Shown here one piece after another: positions 39,494 to 48,624 of a stretch of 64,000 bases of DNA. Source of the stretch: Nostoc sp. CENA543 (lineage in GTDB: Bacteria; Cyanobacteriota; Cyanobacteriia; Cyanobacteriales; Nostocaceae); NCBI RefSeq assembly GCF_002896875.1, contig NZ_CP023278.1, positions 2,728,001 through 2,792,000 on the forward strand. The letters are read 5' to 3'. Position 1 is the stretch's first letter; each line of letters starts with the position of its first letter. Below the pieces are notes generated by a model that made no database searches, was not told the DNA's origin, and saw nothing but the letters and a program-made list of their open reading frames with translations. The translations under genes were made by a program, and so were the position numbers.

Positions 39494-41347
39494 ATGATTA
39501 AAACAAGTTACGCATTTGACCCAGCTATCTTAACTGTCGGTTCTTCATTAAAAACAAACGCGTTGCTGCGCTTTCGGGCTGATATACCAGAGTCTCCCCG
39601 ACGGGATCTTAACCTGTCCCTGGTAATTGACCGTTCTGGTTCTATGGCAGGCGCGCCTTTATTTCACGCACTCAGGGCGGCTGAATCTGTGGTAGACCAA
39701 CTAGAGGCTAATGATATCCTCTCAGTAGTTGTATACGATGATGCTGTAGATACGGTAGTTCCACCCCAACCAGTCACTAATAAATCTGCGTTGAAAAATG
39801 CTCTGCGTCGGGTTCACGCAGGCGGTATTACTAATCTATCTGGGGGATGGCTCAAGGGTTGTGAATATGTCAAGCAGAAACTTGACCCACAAAAAATTAA
39901 CCGTGTACTCCTACTCACCGATGGTCACGCTAATATGGGGATTCAAGACCCCAAAGTCCTCACAGCTACAGCCGGTCAAAAAGCTGAGGAAGGTGTAATC
40001 ACGACTACGTTAGGGTTTGCCCAGGGTTTTAATGAAGATTTGCTGATTGGAATGGCGAGGGCTGCTAGTGGTAACTTCTATTTTATTCAAAGTGTTGATG
40101 AAGCCTCGGAAGTATTTAGTATTGAATTAGATAGTCTTAGAGCCGTAGTCGGGCAGAATCTCAAAGTCACCTTAGAACTAGCTAATGGTGTGAAACTGGT
40201 TGATATTTTAAGTCTGGCTAAAGTCAGCCAAAATCAAAAAGGTCAATCGGTAATTACTCTAGGAGAACTCTACGAGGGTGAAGATAAACTTTTAGGGTTA
40301 AGTCTGGAAGTCTCGGCGGCTCAAGTTGGTGAATTACCTTTGATGAAACTGCATTACAGTGCCGATGTGGTGCAGAATAATGTCATTCAAAGTGTGTCAG
40401 GTATAACCGATGTGATCGCTAAAGTCGGTACAGTTGAGGAATCTGCTTTTGCTGCTTCTAGTGATATTCTCCTTGACTTGAGCCGTTTGACTATTGCCAA
40501 GGCAAAAGAAACTGCCCTTGATTTAGCAGAACATGGTAAGCATCAAGAAGCTGAGAAAATCTTACGTTCTCTAATTGAGGAATTGCGAAACAAAGGCTTG
40601 AATGAGAACTTTGAAATTGCTGAGGAGATAGACCAACTAGAGTATTTTGCTAGCCGCATTGCCCAAAGAACTTTAGGTAACGCAGGACGTAAAGAACTAT
40701 TAGATCAAACCTATCAGGCGATGAACCGCACCCGTACTGATTTGGTGGGTCGTGGCGTAACTGTGGGTGATGAAATATACGCTATGCCCACCGTCAATGA
40801 TGTGGGTTCTGGTGTGGAATTACAGTGTGTGCGGGAAGGTGGTAAGCTGCGGGTCAAAGTCCTGTCTGCTGGTTATGATGCTACCAAAAATGTGCAATTT
40901 CCCCGCGCTATTCGCGCAGAGGGGGCGCGCTATGTTGTGGAAGGGGTGGAACTGTCAACGGATGGTAGTTTTTATCGTGTAACTGGTCAAATTAACCGTT
41001 TAACTAAACCTGGCGAAGCTGATATTTTCGTTGCACCCAGACAATCAAGGTCTGTGAGTACAGGTAAAGCCTCTAAAGGCCCTGCAAGTGCGGCGGATTT
41101 GCCTACTACTGACACTGTCAATGATGGCATTTTGGTGCAGTGTGTCAAAGATGGCAGCAAGTTACGGGCTAGAGTGGTTTCTGATGGGTACGAACCTGAT
41201 TGGAATATGCGTTTCCCTCGCTCAGTGCGTGAGGAGGGAATGCTCTATGTTGTAGATGAGGTGAAAACTGGCCCTGATGGCAAGTCTTATATTGCCTGTG
41301 GCGAAATTAAACGTTTCGTACAGCCGAGTACGACTAATGTTTCTTAA
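39494..41347 (+). CDS. VWA-domain protein with two C-terminal repeats
   Basis: 617 residues from the ATG that follows AAGGTGG by 5 nt; a GTG three codons earlier would hide that ribosome site. The VWA domain has a full metal site: D-R-S-G-S at 46-50, Thr113 and Asp143. There is no signal peptide. The middle (about 170-430) is predicted beta then helical. The C-terminal 200 residues hold two copies of a 65-70-residue module, each starting (E)LQCV/(V)QCV-K/R-E/D-G-x-KLR and ending I-x-R-L/F. I do not recognise that module. VWA proteins of this shape bind partners in a Mg-dependent way. Confidence 0.8.
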   Translation: MIKTSYAFDPAILTVGSSLKTNALLRFRADIPESPRRDLNLSLVIDRSGSMAGAPLFHALRAAESVVDQLEANDILSVVVYDDAVDTVVPPQPVTNKSALKNALRRVHAGGITNLSGGWLKGCEYVKQKLDPQKINRVLLLTDGHANMGIQDPKVLTATAGQKAEEGVITTTLGFAQGFNEDLLIGMARAASGNFYFIQSVDEASEVFSIELDSLRAVVGQNLKVTLELANGVKLVDILSLAKVSQNQKGQSVITLGELYEGEDKLLGLSLEVSAAQVGELPLMKLHYSADVVQNNVIQSVSGITDVIAKVGTVEESAFAASSDILLDLSRLTIAKAKETALDLAEHGKHQEAEKILRSLIEELRNKGLNENFEIAEEIDQLEYFASRIAQRTLGNAGRKELLDQTYQAMNRTRTDLVGRGVTVGDEIYAMPTVNDVGSGVELQCVREGGKLRVKVLSAGYDATKNVQFPRAIRAEGARYVVEGVELSTDGSFYRVTGQINRLTKPGEADIFVAPRQSRSVSTGKASKGPASAADLPTTDTVNDGILVQCVKDGSKLRARVVSDGYEPDWNMRFPRSVREEGMLYVVDEVKTGPDGKSYIACGEIKRFVQPSTTNVS

Positions 41348-41367
41348 TTTTGAATTTTGAATTTTGA

Positions 41368-42066
41368 TCAAGCTTCAATTAAGGGCTGATAATCATTGGG
41401 GTGGTCAAATCCAGCAATCCAGGCGGCTGCTTGATGGCAAGTCTGCATATAGGGGGGAACACGTAATACATGAATGTGTCCTGTGGATGGGCAAATGACC
41501 TTTAATACCATGAGGGGTTCGTCATCCTCGAAAGGAATATAGATGAGTTGGCGTTCTCCTCCGGCATCGCGATCGCGGTGACGGATTAATCCTCCCACTT
41601 GCTGGATAAATCTTTCGTATCCCACACGCTCAATCAGCACACGACGTAATTCCACATTCTCTGTGTTGAGGATATCTTGCCCAGTGATACTATCTCCAGC
41701 AAAGGCGATTTTGTCACTAACTTGTACACCCCGCCACCGCAAAATAAAACCATGTCCAGGTTCTAAACTAGTAATCCCACTTCCGGCTAACTCAATCCAA
41801 TGGGTGACATGAAGACCTATCGGAAGCTGAGTTAAATTGACACAATCGCTAATATCCAAACTTTCACAGGTGAGATTTTCCGGTAAATGGTAAAGCTGTG
41901 GCGCATCGCTTAAATCCAAATGACCTAAAACCCGCATCCCAGGCTCGGCGCGATGCTCAAGAATCAGTCGGCGTGCAAGTTCAGGTGATACAGGCTCATT
42001 ACTGACTTGTGGTTGTTGTTTTGTTACTTTTTTGGGTATACGCCCATTTGACATTAATCTGAGCAT
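41368..42066 (-). CDS. Hypothetical protein with leucine-rich start and DUF6745-like end
   Basis: 232 residues. Positions 45-110 read as two or three leucine-rich strands (LGHLDLSDAPQLYHLPENL, then LDISDCVNLTQLPIGL). The end (LKVICPSTGHIHVLRVPP...AAAWIAGFDHPNDYQPLIE) resembles DUF6745 C-termini, remembered rather than checked. Its ATG overlaps the stop of the upstream 113-residue gene by one base, so the two are translationally coupled. It is convergent with the VWA gene, 20 nt apart. Confidence 0.6.
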   Translation of the reverse strand: MLRLMSNGRIPKKVTKQQPQVSNEPVSPELARRLILEHRAEPGMRVLGHLDLSDAPQLYHLPENLTCESLDISDCVNLTQLPIGLHVTHWIELAGSGITSLEPGHGFILRWRGVQVSDKIAFAGDSITGQDILNTENVELRRVLIERVGYERFIQQVGGLIRHRDRDAGGERQLIYIPFEDDEPLMVLKVICPSTGHIHVLRVPPYMQTCHQAAAWIAGFDHPNDYQPLIEA

Positions 42067-42407
42067 TAATCTTCCACCTCTACATAAGCATCAGGACGAT
42101 ATTCCCGTTGTTTCCAAACACGGTAAATACCTGGGGGTAATTCAATTGCCCGATGCTCTTCATGAATCAACGTCGCGCCTGTTTGTTTCACCTCCAGAAA
42201 CATCTCATTTCCATGCGCCCATAACTGTACAGCATGAGACGGCTGGACACGGTGGCTGTGTCCTGTGACTTCACCATGAGCAAGAACAGTACCTATACGC
42301 TTTTGGGCATGATTGGGTATAGTTCCTATCCGTCTTAGTAGAACGTCACCATGTCTATAAAGGGGATTAGCTGAATTAACTGGAGAGTTTTGACGATGAT
42401 TCAGCAT
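42066..42407 (-). CDS. Small conserved hypothetical protein
   Basis: 113 residues. A compact, likely beta fold with the pattern YRHGDVLLRRIG, VLAHGEVTGHSHRV, LIHEEHRAIELPPGIYRV and QREYRPDAYVEVED. The many His residues (HGEVTGHSH, HEEH) could form a metal site. I have seen this pattern in unnamed bacterial and phage proteins but know no function. It is the first gene of a coupled pair with the leucine-rich protein. Confidence 0.6.
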   Translation of the reverse strand: MLNHRQNSPVNSANPLYRHGDVLLRRIGTIPNHAQKRIGTVLAHGEVTGHSHRVQPSHAVQLWAHGNEMFLEVKQTGATLIHEEHRAIELPPGIYRVWKQREYRPDAYVEVED

Positions 42408-42499
42408 ATTTACGCAATATTTTTGGTAATGGGGAGGAATAATTTATTATAGTACATTAATACTAAAAATATCTGGTGATTTTTTGTTATTCTCTCCCT

Positions 42500-42563
42500 A
42501 GAACCCCGACTTTTTGAAAAAGTTGGGGTTCTGAACACCCGCATCCTGTCAAAATTAATGGGA
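42500..42563. repeat. Second copy of the palindrome-headed repeat
   Basis: AGAACCCCGACTTTTT-G-AAAAAGTTGGGGTTCT, followed by the same tail as at 35202 (CTGAACACCCGCA, CCTGTCAAAAT, AAT, GG). The stem sequences differ from copy 1 in matching ways while the tail is kept. Confidence 0.7.
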
Positions 42564-42638
42564 TATTTCTCCCTAACCCCTGCGGGTGAACGAAATTTTA
42601 TGTGGGATTTCTAGCTACGTATCCAAAAAATTACCCTT

Positions 42639-42690
42639 CACACTCCCCACACCTCCCACACCTCCCACACTCCCCACACCTTTTTTCGCT
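42639..42690. repeat. CTCCCACAC minisatellite
   Basis: Five or six 9-10-nt units (CTCCCCACAC, CTCCCACAC) in the spacer after the RodZ-like gene. The rest of the spacer 42408-42713 holds the repeat at 42500 and no gene. Confidence 0.65.
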
Positions 42691-42713
42691 CACCTGCCCC
42701 CTGCCTGAAGTCC

Positions 42714-43760
42714 CTACAAAACTTCTGGTGGGGCGATATCGTTACCGACACGAATACCAGTTGGGGTAGTTTTAATTCCTGGTTTATTAGTGGCTCCTGG
42801 TTGAGATTTTGGCGAATCGGATACTGACGGAACAGGAGAATTTACCGGATGCTGATTTAAGAGATTGGTAGTGGCTGGTGGTTGAGATAGATGGGATAAT
42901 CCCCCTACTGCTCCAGCAACCAAGGCTGTATAACCTAGATATAAATGTAGTGGGCGAATTTCCCACCTCAAATCTAAAGATGGTTTCTGAGGCTGACACC
43001 ATAGGGGTAACATTGATTTGACTCTATCAAGTTGAGGGAGAGAAGCCGCTAAAATTATCCCATTCATTCCTAGTGCGTTACCCATGAGGCGGATGCAGTC
43101 ACGCAAATATACATCCTCTGAGAATAGTTCTAAGTCAGCATTTTCCACGGCTGCCATCTGGGAAATCGGAATATGAGTATATATATGTAGTTGTGCTAAA
43201 GTTTTATTTTGCAGTTCACGGGCTTGTTTGAGTTGTGAACCGACTTGGCGCATAGCCTCTAGACGCTGTTCTTGTGCTAATTGCTTGACTAATTCAGCTT
43301 TGGTAGGTTTAATGTTGGAAGTTAAATGTTGAATAAATTTACTAATTGAGTTATCAGCAGTATTATTTGTAGCTTCTGTAATTGTAGAAATACTAGTATT
43401 TGTATTTAAACTTGGTTGGTGTGTAGTTGATAATGCCTGTGTTGGCAAATCAGATAAGTTATGATCATCAACTTTTACGACATTGGTTGAAGTATCGGGA
43501 TTATCTAGCTGGGGGAATTCTTGAGAAAACTGTTGAAATGTTAAACCTATGGCTTCTCTACCTAAAGCTTTACATAACACCTTAGCTTGTTCACCAGCAT
43601 CACCTAATAATGTTTGTAATCTGTTTACTATGCGACGATAAACTTGACTACGATGCAGTTGAGCTTCAATTTGACCTAAGAGCGATCGCAATTCATCTTG
43701 AGAAAGGGTAATTACCGACTTTCCCGGCATATCTAATAAATATACAGACGCAGTAGACAT
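42714..43760 (-). CDS. RodZ-like helix-turn-helix membrane protein
   Basis: 348 residues. The N-terminal 160 residues are polar and Thr/Ser/Asn-rich in part. A HTH_25/RodZ-type helix-turn-helix lies at about 168-235 (VGSQLKQARELQNKTLAQLHIYTHIP), followed by one membrane helix near 275-290 (LYLGYTALVAGAVGGL) and a Pro/Ser-rich tail. RodZ links the MreB cytoskeleton to the cell wall. Here the extra N-terminal part and lack of the C-terminal beta domain make the role uncertain. Confidence 0.65.
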   Translation of the reverse strand: MSTASVYLLDMPGKSVITLSQDELRSLLGQIEAQLHRSQVYRRIVNRLQTLLGDAGEQAKVLCKALGREAIGLTFQQFSQEFPQLDNPDTSTNVVKVDDHNLSDLPTQALSTTHQPSLNTNTSISTITEATNNTADNSISKFIQHLTSNIKPTKAELVKQLAQEQRLEAMRQVGSQLKQARELQNKTLAQLHIYTHIPISQMAAVENADLELFSEDVYLRDCIRLMGNALGMNGIILAASLPQLDRVKSMLPLWCQPQKPSLDLRWEIRPLHLYLGYTALVAGAVGGLSHLSQPPATTNLLNQHPVNSPVPSVSDSPKSQPGATNKPGIKTTPTGIRVGNDIAPPEVL

Positions 43761-43868
43761 AATTAAAATAGATTTAAGTACGCAAACCAGATGATCCTGT
43801 ATATTTTCTCCCCTCGTCCTAAAATAGATCCGGACGTTTCAGTATTAATTTGCAGAATTTCTCAACAC

Positions 43869-43943
43869 ACGATACAGATGATGGGGATTGGGGATTGGGG
43901 ACTGGGGATTAGGAGACAAGGTAGACAAGGTAGACAAGGTAGA
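43869..43943. repeat. GGGGATT heptamers and GTAGACAAG nonamers
   Basis: Heptamers GGGGATT/GGGGACT (43879-43911) are followed by three copies of GTAGACAAG. It is a simple-repeat cluster directly before the GACTATT array; the whole spacer 43761-44128 is repeat, with no gene. Confidence 0.7.
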
Positions 43944-43966
43944 GCAGGGGGAGCAGAGGAAGAAAA

Positions 43967-44138
43967 ACTAATGACTAATGACTAATGACTAATGACTAAT
44001 GACTATTGACTATTGACTATTGACTATTGACTATTGACTATTGACTATTGACTATTGACTATTGACTATTGACTATTGACTATTGACTATTGACTATTGA
44101 CTATTGACTATTGACTATTGACTATTGACTATTGACTA
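43967..44138. repeat. Long GACTAAT/GACTATT heptamer array
   Basis: About 24 head-to-tail 7-nt units: first GACTAAT, then about 19 GACTATT. The stop codon and last three codons of the alpha/beta hydrolase gene fall inside the array. Because 7 is not a multiple of 3, the array puts a stop in all frames of both strands within about 21 nt. Confidence 0.9.
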
Positions 44139-45028
44139 CTAACCTTTGACTTCTCCACAAACTCTTCTATCCATTGCAAATATTGCTTTCCTGCTAATTG
44201 TGCTACGTTGTTATGTCCTGCACCTTCAAATAAAATTATTTTTTTGGGTTCTGGTGCAACAGCATATAATTTTTGACTCATAAAAGATGGTACTGTTTCA
44301 TCAGCAGTACCATGAATGAATAAAACTGGCATTTTTAATTGGGGTAGTTTCTGAATAGATTCAAATCGCTGATTTAAAATTAAATCTATCGGGAAAGCAC
44401 GAAACGTATTACGATAATCGATCATTTCTCGGATAGATGTAAATGAGCCTTGAACAATTAAACCTGCGGCTTGGGGTTGTTTGACTGCTAAATCAATTGC
44501 TACTGCACCCCCTAAAGAATGACCATAAATAAAAATATTTTTAGGGTTGATTTTTCTTTGATTTACTAAGTAATTCCAAGCAGTTGCAGCATCTTGATAG
44601 ACGTTCATCTCTTCAGGAAATGCACCTTCACTGCGACCATATCCGCGATAATCAATTAATAGTACCGAAAATCCTAGTTGGTGAAATCTGTTGGCATGAC
44701 CGACGTTAGCACCAATATTTTCACCATTACCATGCAAATATAATAAGACTTGATCATTTTTAGATTTAGCTGGTATCCACCAAGCATGAATACGTTCTAT
44801 ACGTCCTGAATTAGCTGTTACAGGTAGCCACACATCCTCATAGGACAGACTAAACTCTTTCGGTGTAACTTCAATAACATGGGAGGGAAAGAAAATAAAC
44901 CGAGTTTGTTGGCGTGCGAGAAATATACAGATTGTCAAATAAGCGATCGCTGCTACTGCTGTGACTAAAGGTAGCAATTTGAAACACATTTGTAATATAA
45001 GCGGCATTTTTTTAATGATTGTGGACAT
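44129..45028 (-). CDS. Alpha/beta hydrolase (BEM46/YfhR-like)
   Basis: 299 residues. One N-terminal membrane anchor (about 10-38) is followed by an alpha/beta hydrolase fold: HGNGENIG oxyanion loop at 99-106, nucleophile Ser171 in GHSLGG, Asp243 in HGTADE, His272 in GAGHNN. All triad residues are present. Members are membrane-tied serine hydrolases of unknown substrate. The last codons (VSSQ and stop) are made from the heptamer array downstream. It is divergent from a RodZ-like gene. Confidence 0.85.
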   Translation of the reverse strand: MSTIIKKMPLILQMCFKLLPLVTAVAAIAYLTICIFLARQQTRFIFFPSHVIEVTPKEFSLSYEDVWLPVTANSGRIERIHAWWIPAKSKNDQVLLYLHGNGENIGANVGHANRFHQLGFSVLLIDYRGYGRSEGAFPEEMNVYQDAATAWNYLVNQRKINPKNIFIYGHSLGGAVAIDLAVKQPQAAGLIVQGSFTSIREMIDYRNTFRAFPIDLILNQRFESIQKLPQLKMPVLFIHGTADETVPSFMSQKLYAVAPEPKKIILFEGAGHNNVAQLAGKQYLQWIEEFVEKSKVSSQ

Positions 45029-45227
45029 AGTGTGGTAGTTTCACAAAACTTGATGCAAAAATTATTCTGGAATAACTAAAAAAGGTTAATATTTTCCGAT
45101 TAGAATTTCTCATTAAAATTAAAATCAGTTAAACCCCTTACTATTTTAGGCAAAAGTAATACTATTTACTTTAGTTCAGTAGTCTCACTGGTGAATAGTC
45201 AACATTAGCTAAAACTAGGAGCATGCC

Positions 45228-46070
45228 ATGACGCTATTAAGTCAAGCACAACAAGAGAAACTACTTGAAATAAGTAGAGATTTACGAAAAATCAGAGAGG
45301 AAAAATCTATACGTCTAGAAGAAGTCGCTATCAAAACCAATATTCGATTAGCATTTCTCAAAGCTTTGGATGCAGGCTATTTTGAAGAATTACCAGAACC
45401 CATATACGTCCAAGGGTTTATCCGTCGTTATGCAGATATTCTGGGGTTAGATGGTAGTGCGATCGCCAATTCGTTTAATGTTAATGCTTCGTCATCTCCA
45501 GAGTCGCCTCAAGATGTCAAACACGAAGATACCAACGTAGACAAAAAGCCTAAAATTCGCATACCTCTTGTTGTCCCTTATGTTGTGTTGATAGGTGTTG
45601 CTTGTACTGGGCTAATTTACATACTTAATCCTAAACTCATAGCTGAATCATCAGCAAGCAAAAAAGGCTCATCATCTACTCAGGTAGAACAAGTCTCCCC
45701 ATCATCTCCAGAATCTCTACCACCAGATCAAACTATCTCTCAAACACCCGCACCCATAACTGCCGCGTCACCGCTTTTGCCTGAAGTTACCAATAATTCC
45801 AATCTGAAAATTACTTTAGAACTCCAAGGCGAATCATGGTTACAAGTCAAAGCAGACGGTAAAACGGAGTTTGTCGGTAATTTAACCAAAGGAGAACGCC
45901 GCACTTGGGTAGCTCAAAAAGAGTTGACTGTGCGTTCTGGTAACGCTGGTGCTGTATTAGTCGCTGTAGATAACCAACCCGCACAACCCCTGGGAGGACA
46001 AGGAGAAGTTAAACAAGTAACATATAATGCGGAGAATAATAGTGAACAGTCAACTGTCAATAGTCAATAG
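45228..46070 (+). CDS. RodZ-type cytoskeletal anchor protein
   Basis: 280 residues in full RodZ order: HTH_25 domain (about 15-75, LEEVAIKTNIRLAFLKALDAG), positively charged linker, one membrane helix (about 114-136), Ser/Pro-rich spacer and the C-terminal DUF4115 beta domain (about 188-270, LELQGESWLQVKADGKTEF). RodZ couples MreB to the wall-making machinery and sets cell shape. The end (STVNSQ and stop) lies within the heptamer array that follows. Confidence 0.82.
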   Translation: MTLLSQAQQEKLLEISRDLRKIREEKSIRLEEVAIKTNIRLAFLKALDAGYFEELPEPIYVQGFIRRYADILGLDGSAIANSFNVNASSSPESPQDVKHEDTNVDKKPKIRIPLVVPYVVLIGVACTGLIYILNPKLIAESSASKKGSSSTQVEQVSPSSPESLPPDQTISQTPAPITAASPLLPEVTNNSNLKITLELQGESWLQVKADGKTEFVGNLTKGERRTWVAQKELTVRSGNAGAVLVAVDNQPAQPLGGQGEVKQVTYNAENNSEQSTVNSQ

Positions 46071-46178
46071 TCAATAGTCATTAGTCAATAGTCATTAGTC
46101 AATAGTCAATAGTCATTAGTCATTAGTCATTAGTCATTAGTCATTAGTCATTAGTCATTAGTTAATAGTCATTAGTCA
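46056..46178. repeat. AGTCAAT/AGTCATT heptamer array, inverted partner
   Basis: About 17 heptamers that are the reverse complement of the array at 43967-44138. The stop codons of the RodZ-like gene (left) and the molybdoenzyme gene (right) both lie in it. Confidence 0.88.
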
Positions 46179-48440
46179 CGTGTCGCGGATTGTAATGCAA
46201 ACAGGTACTCTTTTATAAGCAGGTGTGCCGCTTTGTGGGTCAATTTTTGCTGTAAATAAGACATTAGCTTCAGGATAAAACATGAAAGCTACACCTTCAC
46301 GAATTGCTCCACAAATAATCTCAATATTGTCTAATTTTCCCTTATCACCTTTGACTGTGACTCGTTGATGTTCCTGAAATCCTGCTTTTTTTACATCCAA
46401 AGGATTCATTAAAATACAATGCCGATGGGGCATTCCTCGATACTTATCTTCACTACGATAAACTACAGTATTATGCTGACTGTAACTGCGTCCTGTGCCT
46501 AAAATAACTACAATCCCTGGCTGATTTTCTCTTACTCCAAAGGCTGCCTTATTTGGTGTAGATAGTTGTGGTAGAGGTGTCACAAACATCTGTGCTTTAC
46601 CATCTGATGTGGGAAATTTTGGTTGTTCTAAAATTCGCCCTTCAATGCAAAATTCTTGTTTTGTTCGGTCAATCGTACCAATTTTTTCATAACCAGGAAT
46701 GGTTTTAGCAATCAATTCTCTGACATAAACTGTATCTTGGAGTCTGCGCCAGTTTATAGGGGTTTCACCATGTAAGCGATGAGCAATTTCTGTGATGAAT
46801 TCTATTTCTGAAATCAAGTCAGCATTCGGTGGTTGCAAATGACTTTTACCTTCATCATTTAACCGCACAAAGTTATTACCTGATTCCGTTGTAGTTTTGT
46901 GGGGATTTTCAAAGCGATTAAATACAGGTAAGATTAAAGTGTGTTTTTTACCTAACCCGTGAAAATGTCCTAAATTTGGCTTAGTAGATATATAAAAAAT
47001 CGTTTCTATTTGTGATAATGCGTGTTTTGCTTGCTGCAAATCGGGGTTAGCTGCATAGAGATTTCCACCTAAACATAATAGTGTATCTATCTTGCCTAAT
47101 TCTGCTGCTGTGATTAAGTCACGGGTATGATAACCAGGAGTTTCATTGAGGGGTTTTCCTAATAATTGAGATAGTGCTTGTTTGATTTCTTCCTGTAGAT
47201 TGACGGTGACACCCATTGAACCAAATCCTTGGACGTTAGAATGTCCCCGAATGGGCATTGTACCCGCACCAATTTTACCCGCATTCCCTGTAATTAAGGC
47301 CGTATTAGCAATACTAAAAATATTGTCTACCCCGTTAGTTTGTTGGGTTATACCCATTGCCCAAGCAAAAACTACACGCTCTGATTTCCCAATTATATAA
47401 GCTGTGGCTGTAATTTCTTCTTGAGATATACCACAGGTGTTAGTTATGTCATTCCAGGATACATTCTTGGCGTAGTCTATAATTTTTTGCCAATCATTTG
47501 TATAAGCTTGTAAATATTCTGTTTTGATTAATTTTTGTTCAATTAGGGATTTTTGCAAACCCACAAATAATGCCACATCACTACCAGGAATTGGTTGTAA
47601 ATATAGAGAAGATATATCAGAACCACCTGTGAGCAAAGATTTGATGGGGAATGCAGGAGAGGCGAATTTAACTAAACCGATTTCAACTTGAGGATTAACA
47701 ATAATAACTTTCCCGCCTCTTTCCCGTAATTTAATTAATTCATTCATTAATCGGGGATGATTGGCGGGTGCATTAGAGCCGATTAAAACAATACAATCAC
47801 TGTGTTTGAAGTTTTCTAGACTCACCATTGATGTACCTGAGCCGAAAACCTTTTTCAAACCCACAGTTGAGGGTGCGTGACACAAATCGGAACAGTCTGC
47901 TAAATTATTGCTACCGAGCGATCGCATGAATAATTGTAATAAGTAAGCCGCCTCATTAGAAGAGCGTCCAGAACTATAGCTAGCAAGGCGCGCTGGTGGT
48001 ACATTAAAAGCTTGCGTAGCGATATGATAAACTTCTTCCCAGCTAAGGCGTTGATAATGAGACGAACCTGATCTGAGAATCAAAGGATAAGTTAATCTCC
48101 CCAAGCGATCGCACTCTTGAGAAGTCAGTTTTTGTAGTTCACTAATACTATATTCAGAGAAAAAATCTGGTTTAATTCCTGGTTGTAATTCTGCGGCGAT
48201 CGCCTCTACACTTTTAGCACAGCGTTGTAGATATTCTCCCGCTTCATTAACAAATCCCCCCTTCTGTCCACCCGTACCCCAAGCACAGGATAAACAAGCA
48301 CTTTTATGATTCAGAGTTTGCCATAATTTTAATCCCTGGGGTGAGAGAGTTTGTTCGACCCAATACTGAATCACAGGAAAACCACCGCCAGCCAGAGAGT
48401 CAGAACTGCTTTGAGATAAGTTATCCATAGTTAGCTCCAT
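46176..48440 (-). CDS. FdhF/YdeP-type molybdopterin oxidoreductase
   Basis: 754 residues; a second Met at position 5 is an alternative start. The N-terminus has only the pair Cys49/Cys52 (CLSCAWGTGG) in place of the four-Cys cluster motif of formate dehydrogenase, as in the YdeP group. Cys187 in CSDLCHAPSTVGL sits where FdhF has its Mo-ligand Sec/Cys. The C-terminal dinucleotide-binding domain (VVILGTGRSYSQHNTVVYRSEDK) is intact. It should bind a bis-MGD cofactor in the cytoplasm. The substrate is unknown; YdeP has been tied to acid resistance in E. coli. The stop comes from the heptamer array. Confidence 0.85.
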   Translation of the reverse strand: MELTMDNLSQSSSDSLAGGGFPVIQYWVEQTLSPQGLKLWQTLNHKSACLSCAWGTGGQKGGFVNEAGEYLQRCAKSVEAIAAELQPGIKPDFFSEYSISELQKLTSQECDRLGRLTYPLILRSGSSHYQRLSWEEVYHIATQAFNVPPARLASYSSGRSSNEAAYLLQLFMRSLGSNNLADCSDLCHAPSTVGLKKVFGSGTSMVSLENFKHSDCIVLIGSNAPANHPRLMNELIKLRERGGKVIIVNPQVEIGLVKFASPAFPIKSLLTGGSDISSLYLQPIPGSDVALFVGLQKSLIEQKLIKTEYLQAYTNDWQKIIDYAKNVSWNDITNTCGISQEEITATAYIIGKSERVVFAWAMGITQQTNGVDNIFSIANTALITGNAGKIGAGTMPIRGHSNVQGFGSMGVTVNLQEEIKQALSQLLGKPLNETPGYHTRDLITAAELGKIDTLLCLGGNLYAANPDLQQAKHALSQIETIFYISTKPNLGHFHGLGKKHTLILPVFNRFENPHKTTTESGNNFVRLNDEGKSHLQPPNADLISEIEFITEIAHRLHGETPINWRRLQDTVYVRELIAKTIPGYEKIGTIDRTKQEFCIEGRILEQPKFPTSDGKAQMFVTPLPQLSTPNKAAFGVRENQPGIVVILGTGRSYSQHNTVVYRSEDKYRGMPHRHCILMNPLDVKKAGFQEHQRVTVKGDKGKLDNIEIICGAIREGVAFMFYPEANVLFTAKIDPQSGTPAYKRVPVCITIRDT

Positions 48441-48624
48441 CTCAACTCGTTTTATTCACTATATTGGCATAGTCCCACCTTGAGAACATGGGGGAGTATA
48501 GGGTTACACCGCTTTGCTCCGAATTCAAATCACCTTACTGTTTCATGAGAAAAAACACTAGACAAATAATTTCCTTGTGATATAATTAGAAATCGGTGAG
48601 TGATTAAAACAAACTCTCGAAATT

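Noticed and set aside
39244-39497. Two overlapping frames on opposite strands before the VWA gene
   Set aside because: Both are low-complexity translations of G-rich/C-rich simple repeats.
43791-43985. 64-codon frame before the heptamer array
   Set aside because: Most of it is translated GGGGATT and GTAGACAAG repeats; no conserved look.
43967-44138. Possible CRISPR array
   Set aside because: The units are contiguous 7-mers without spacers, so this is a tandem repeat.
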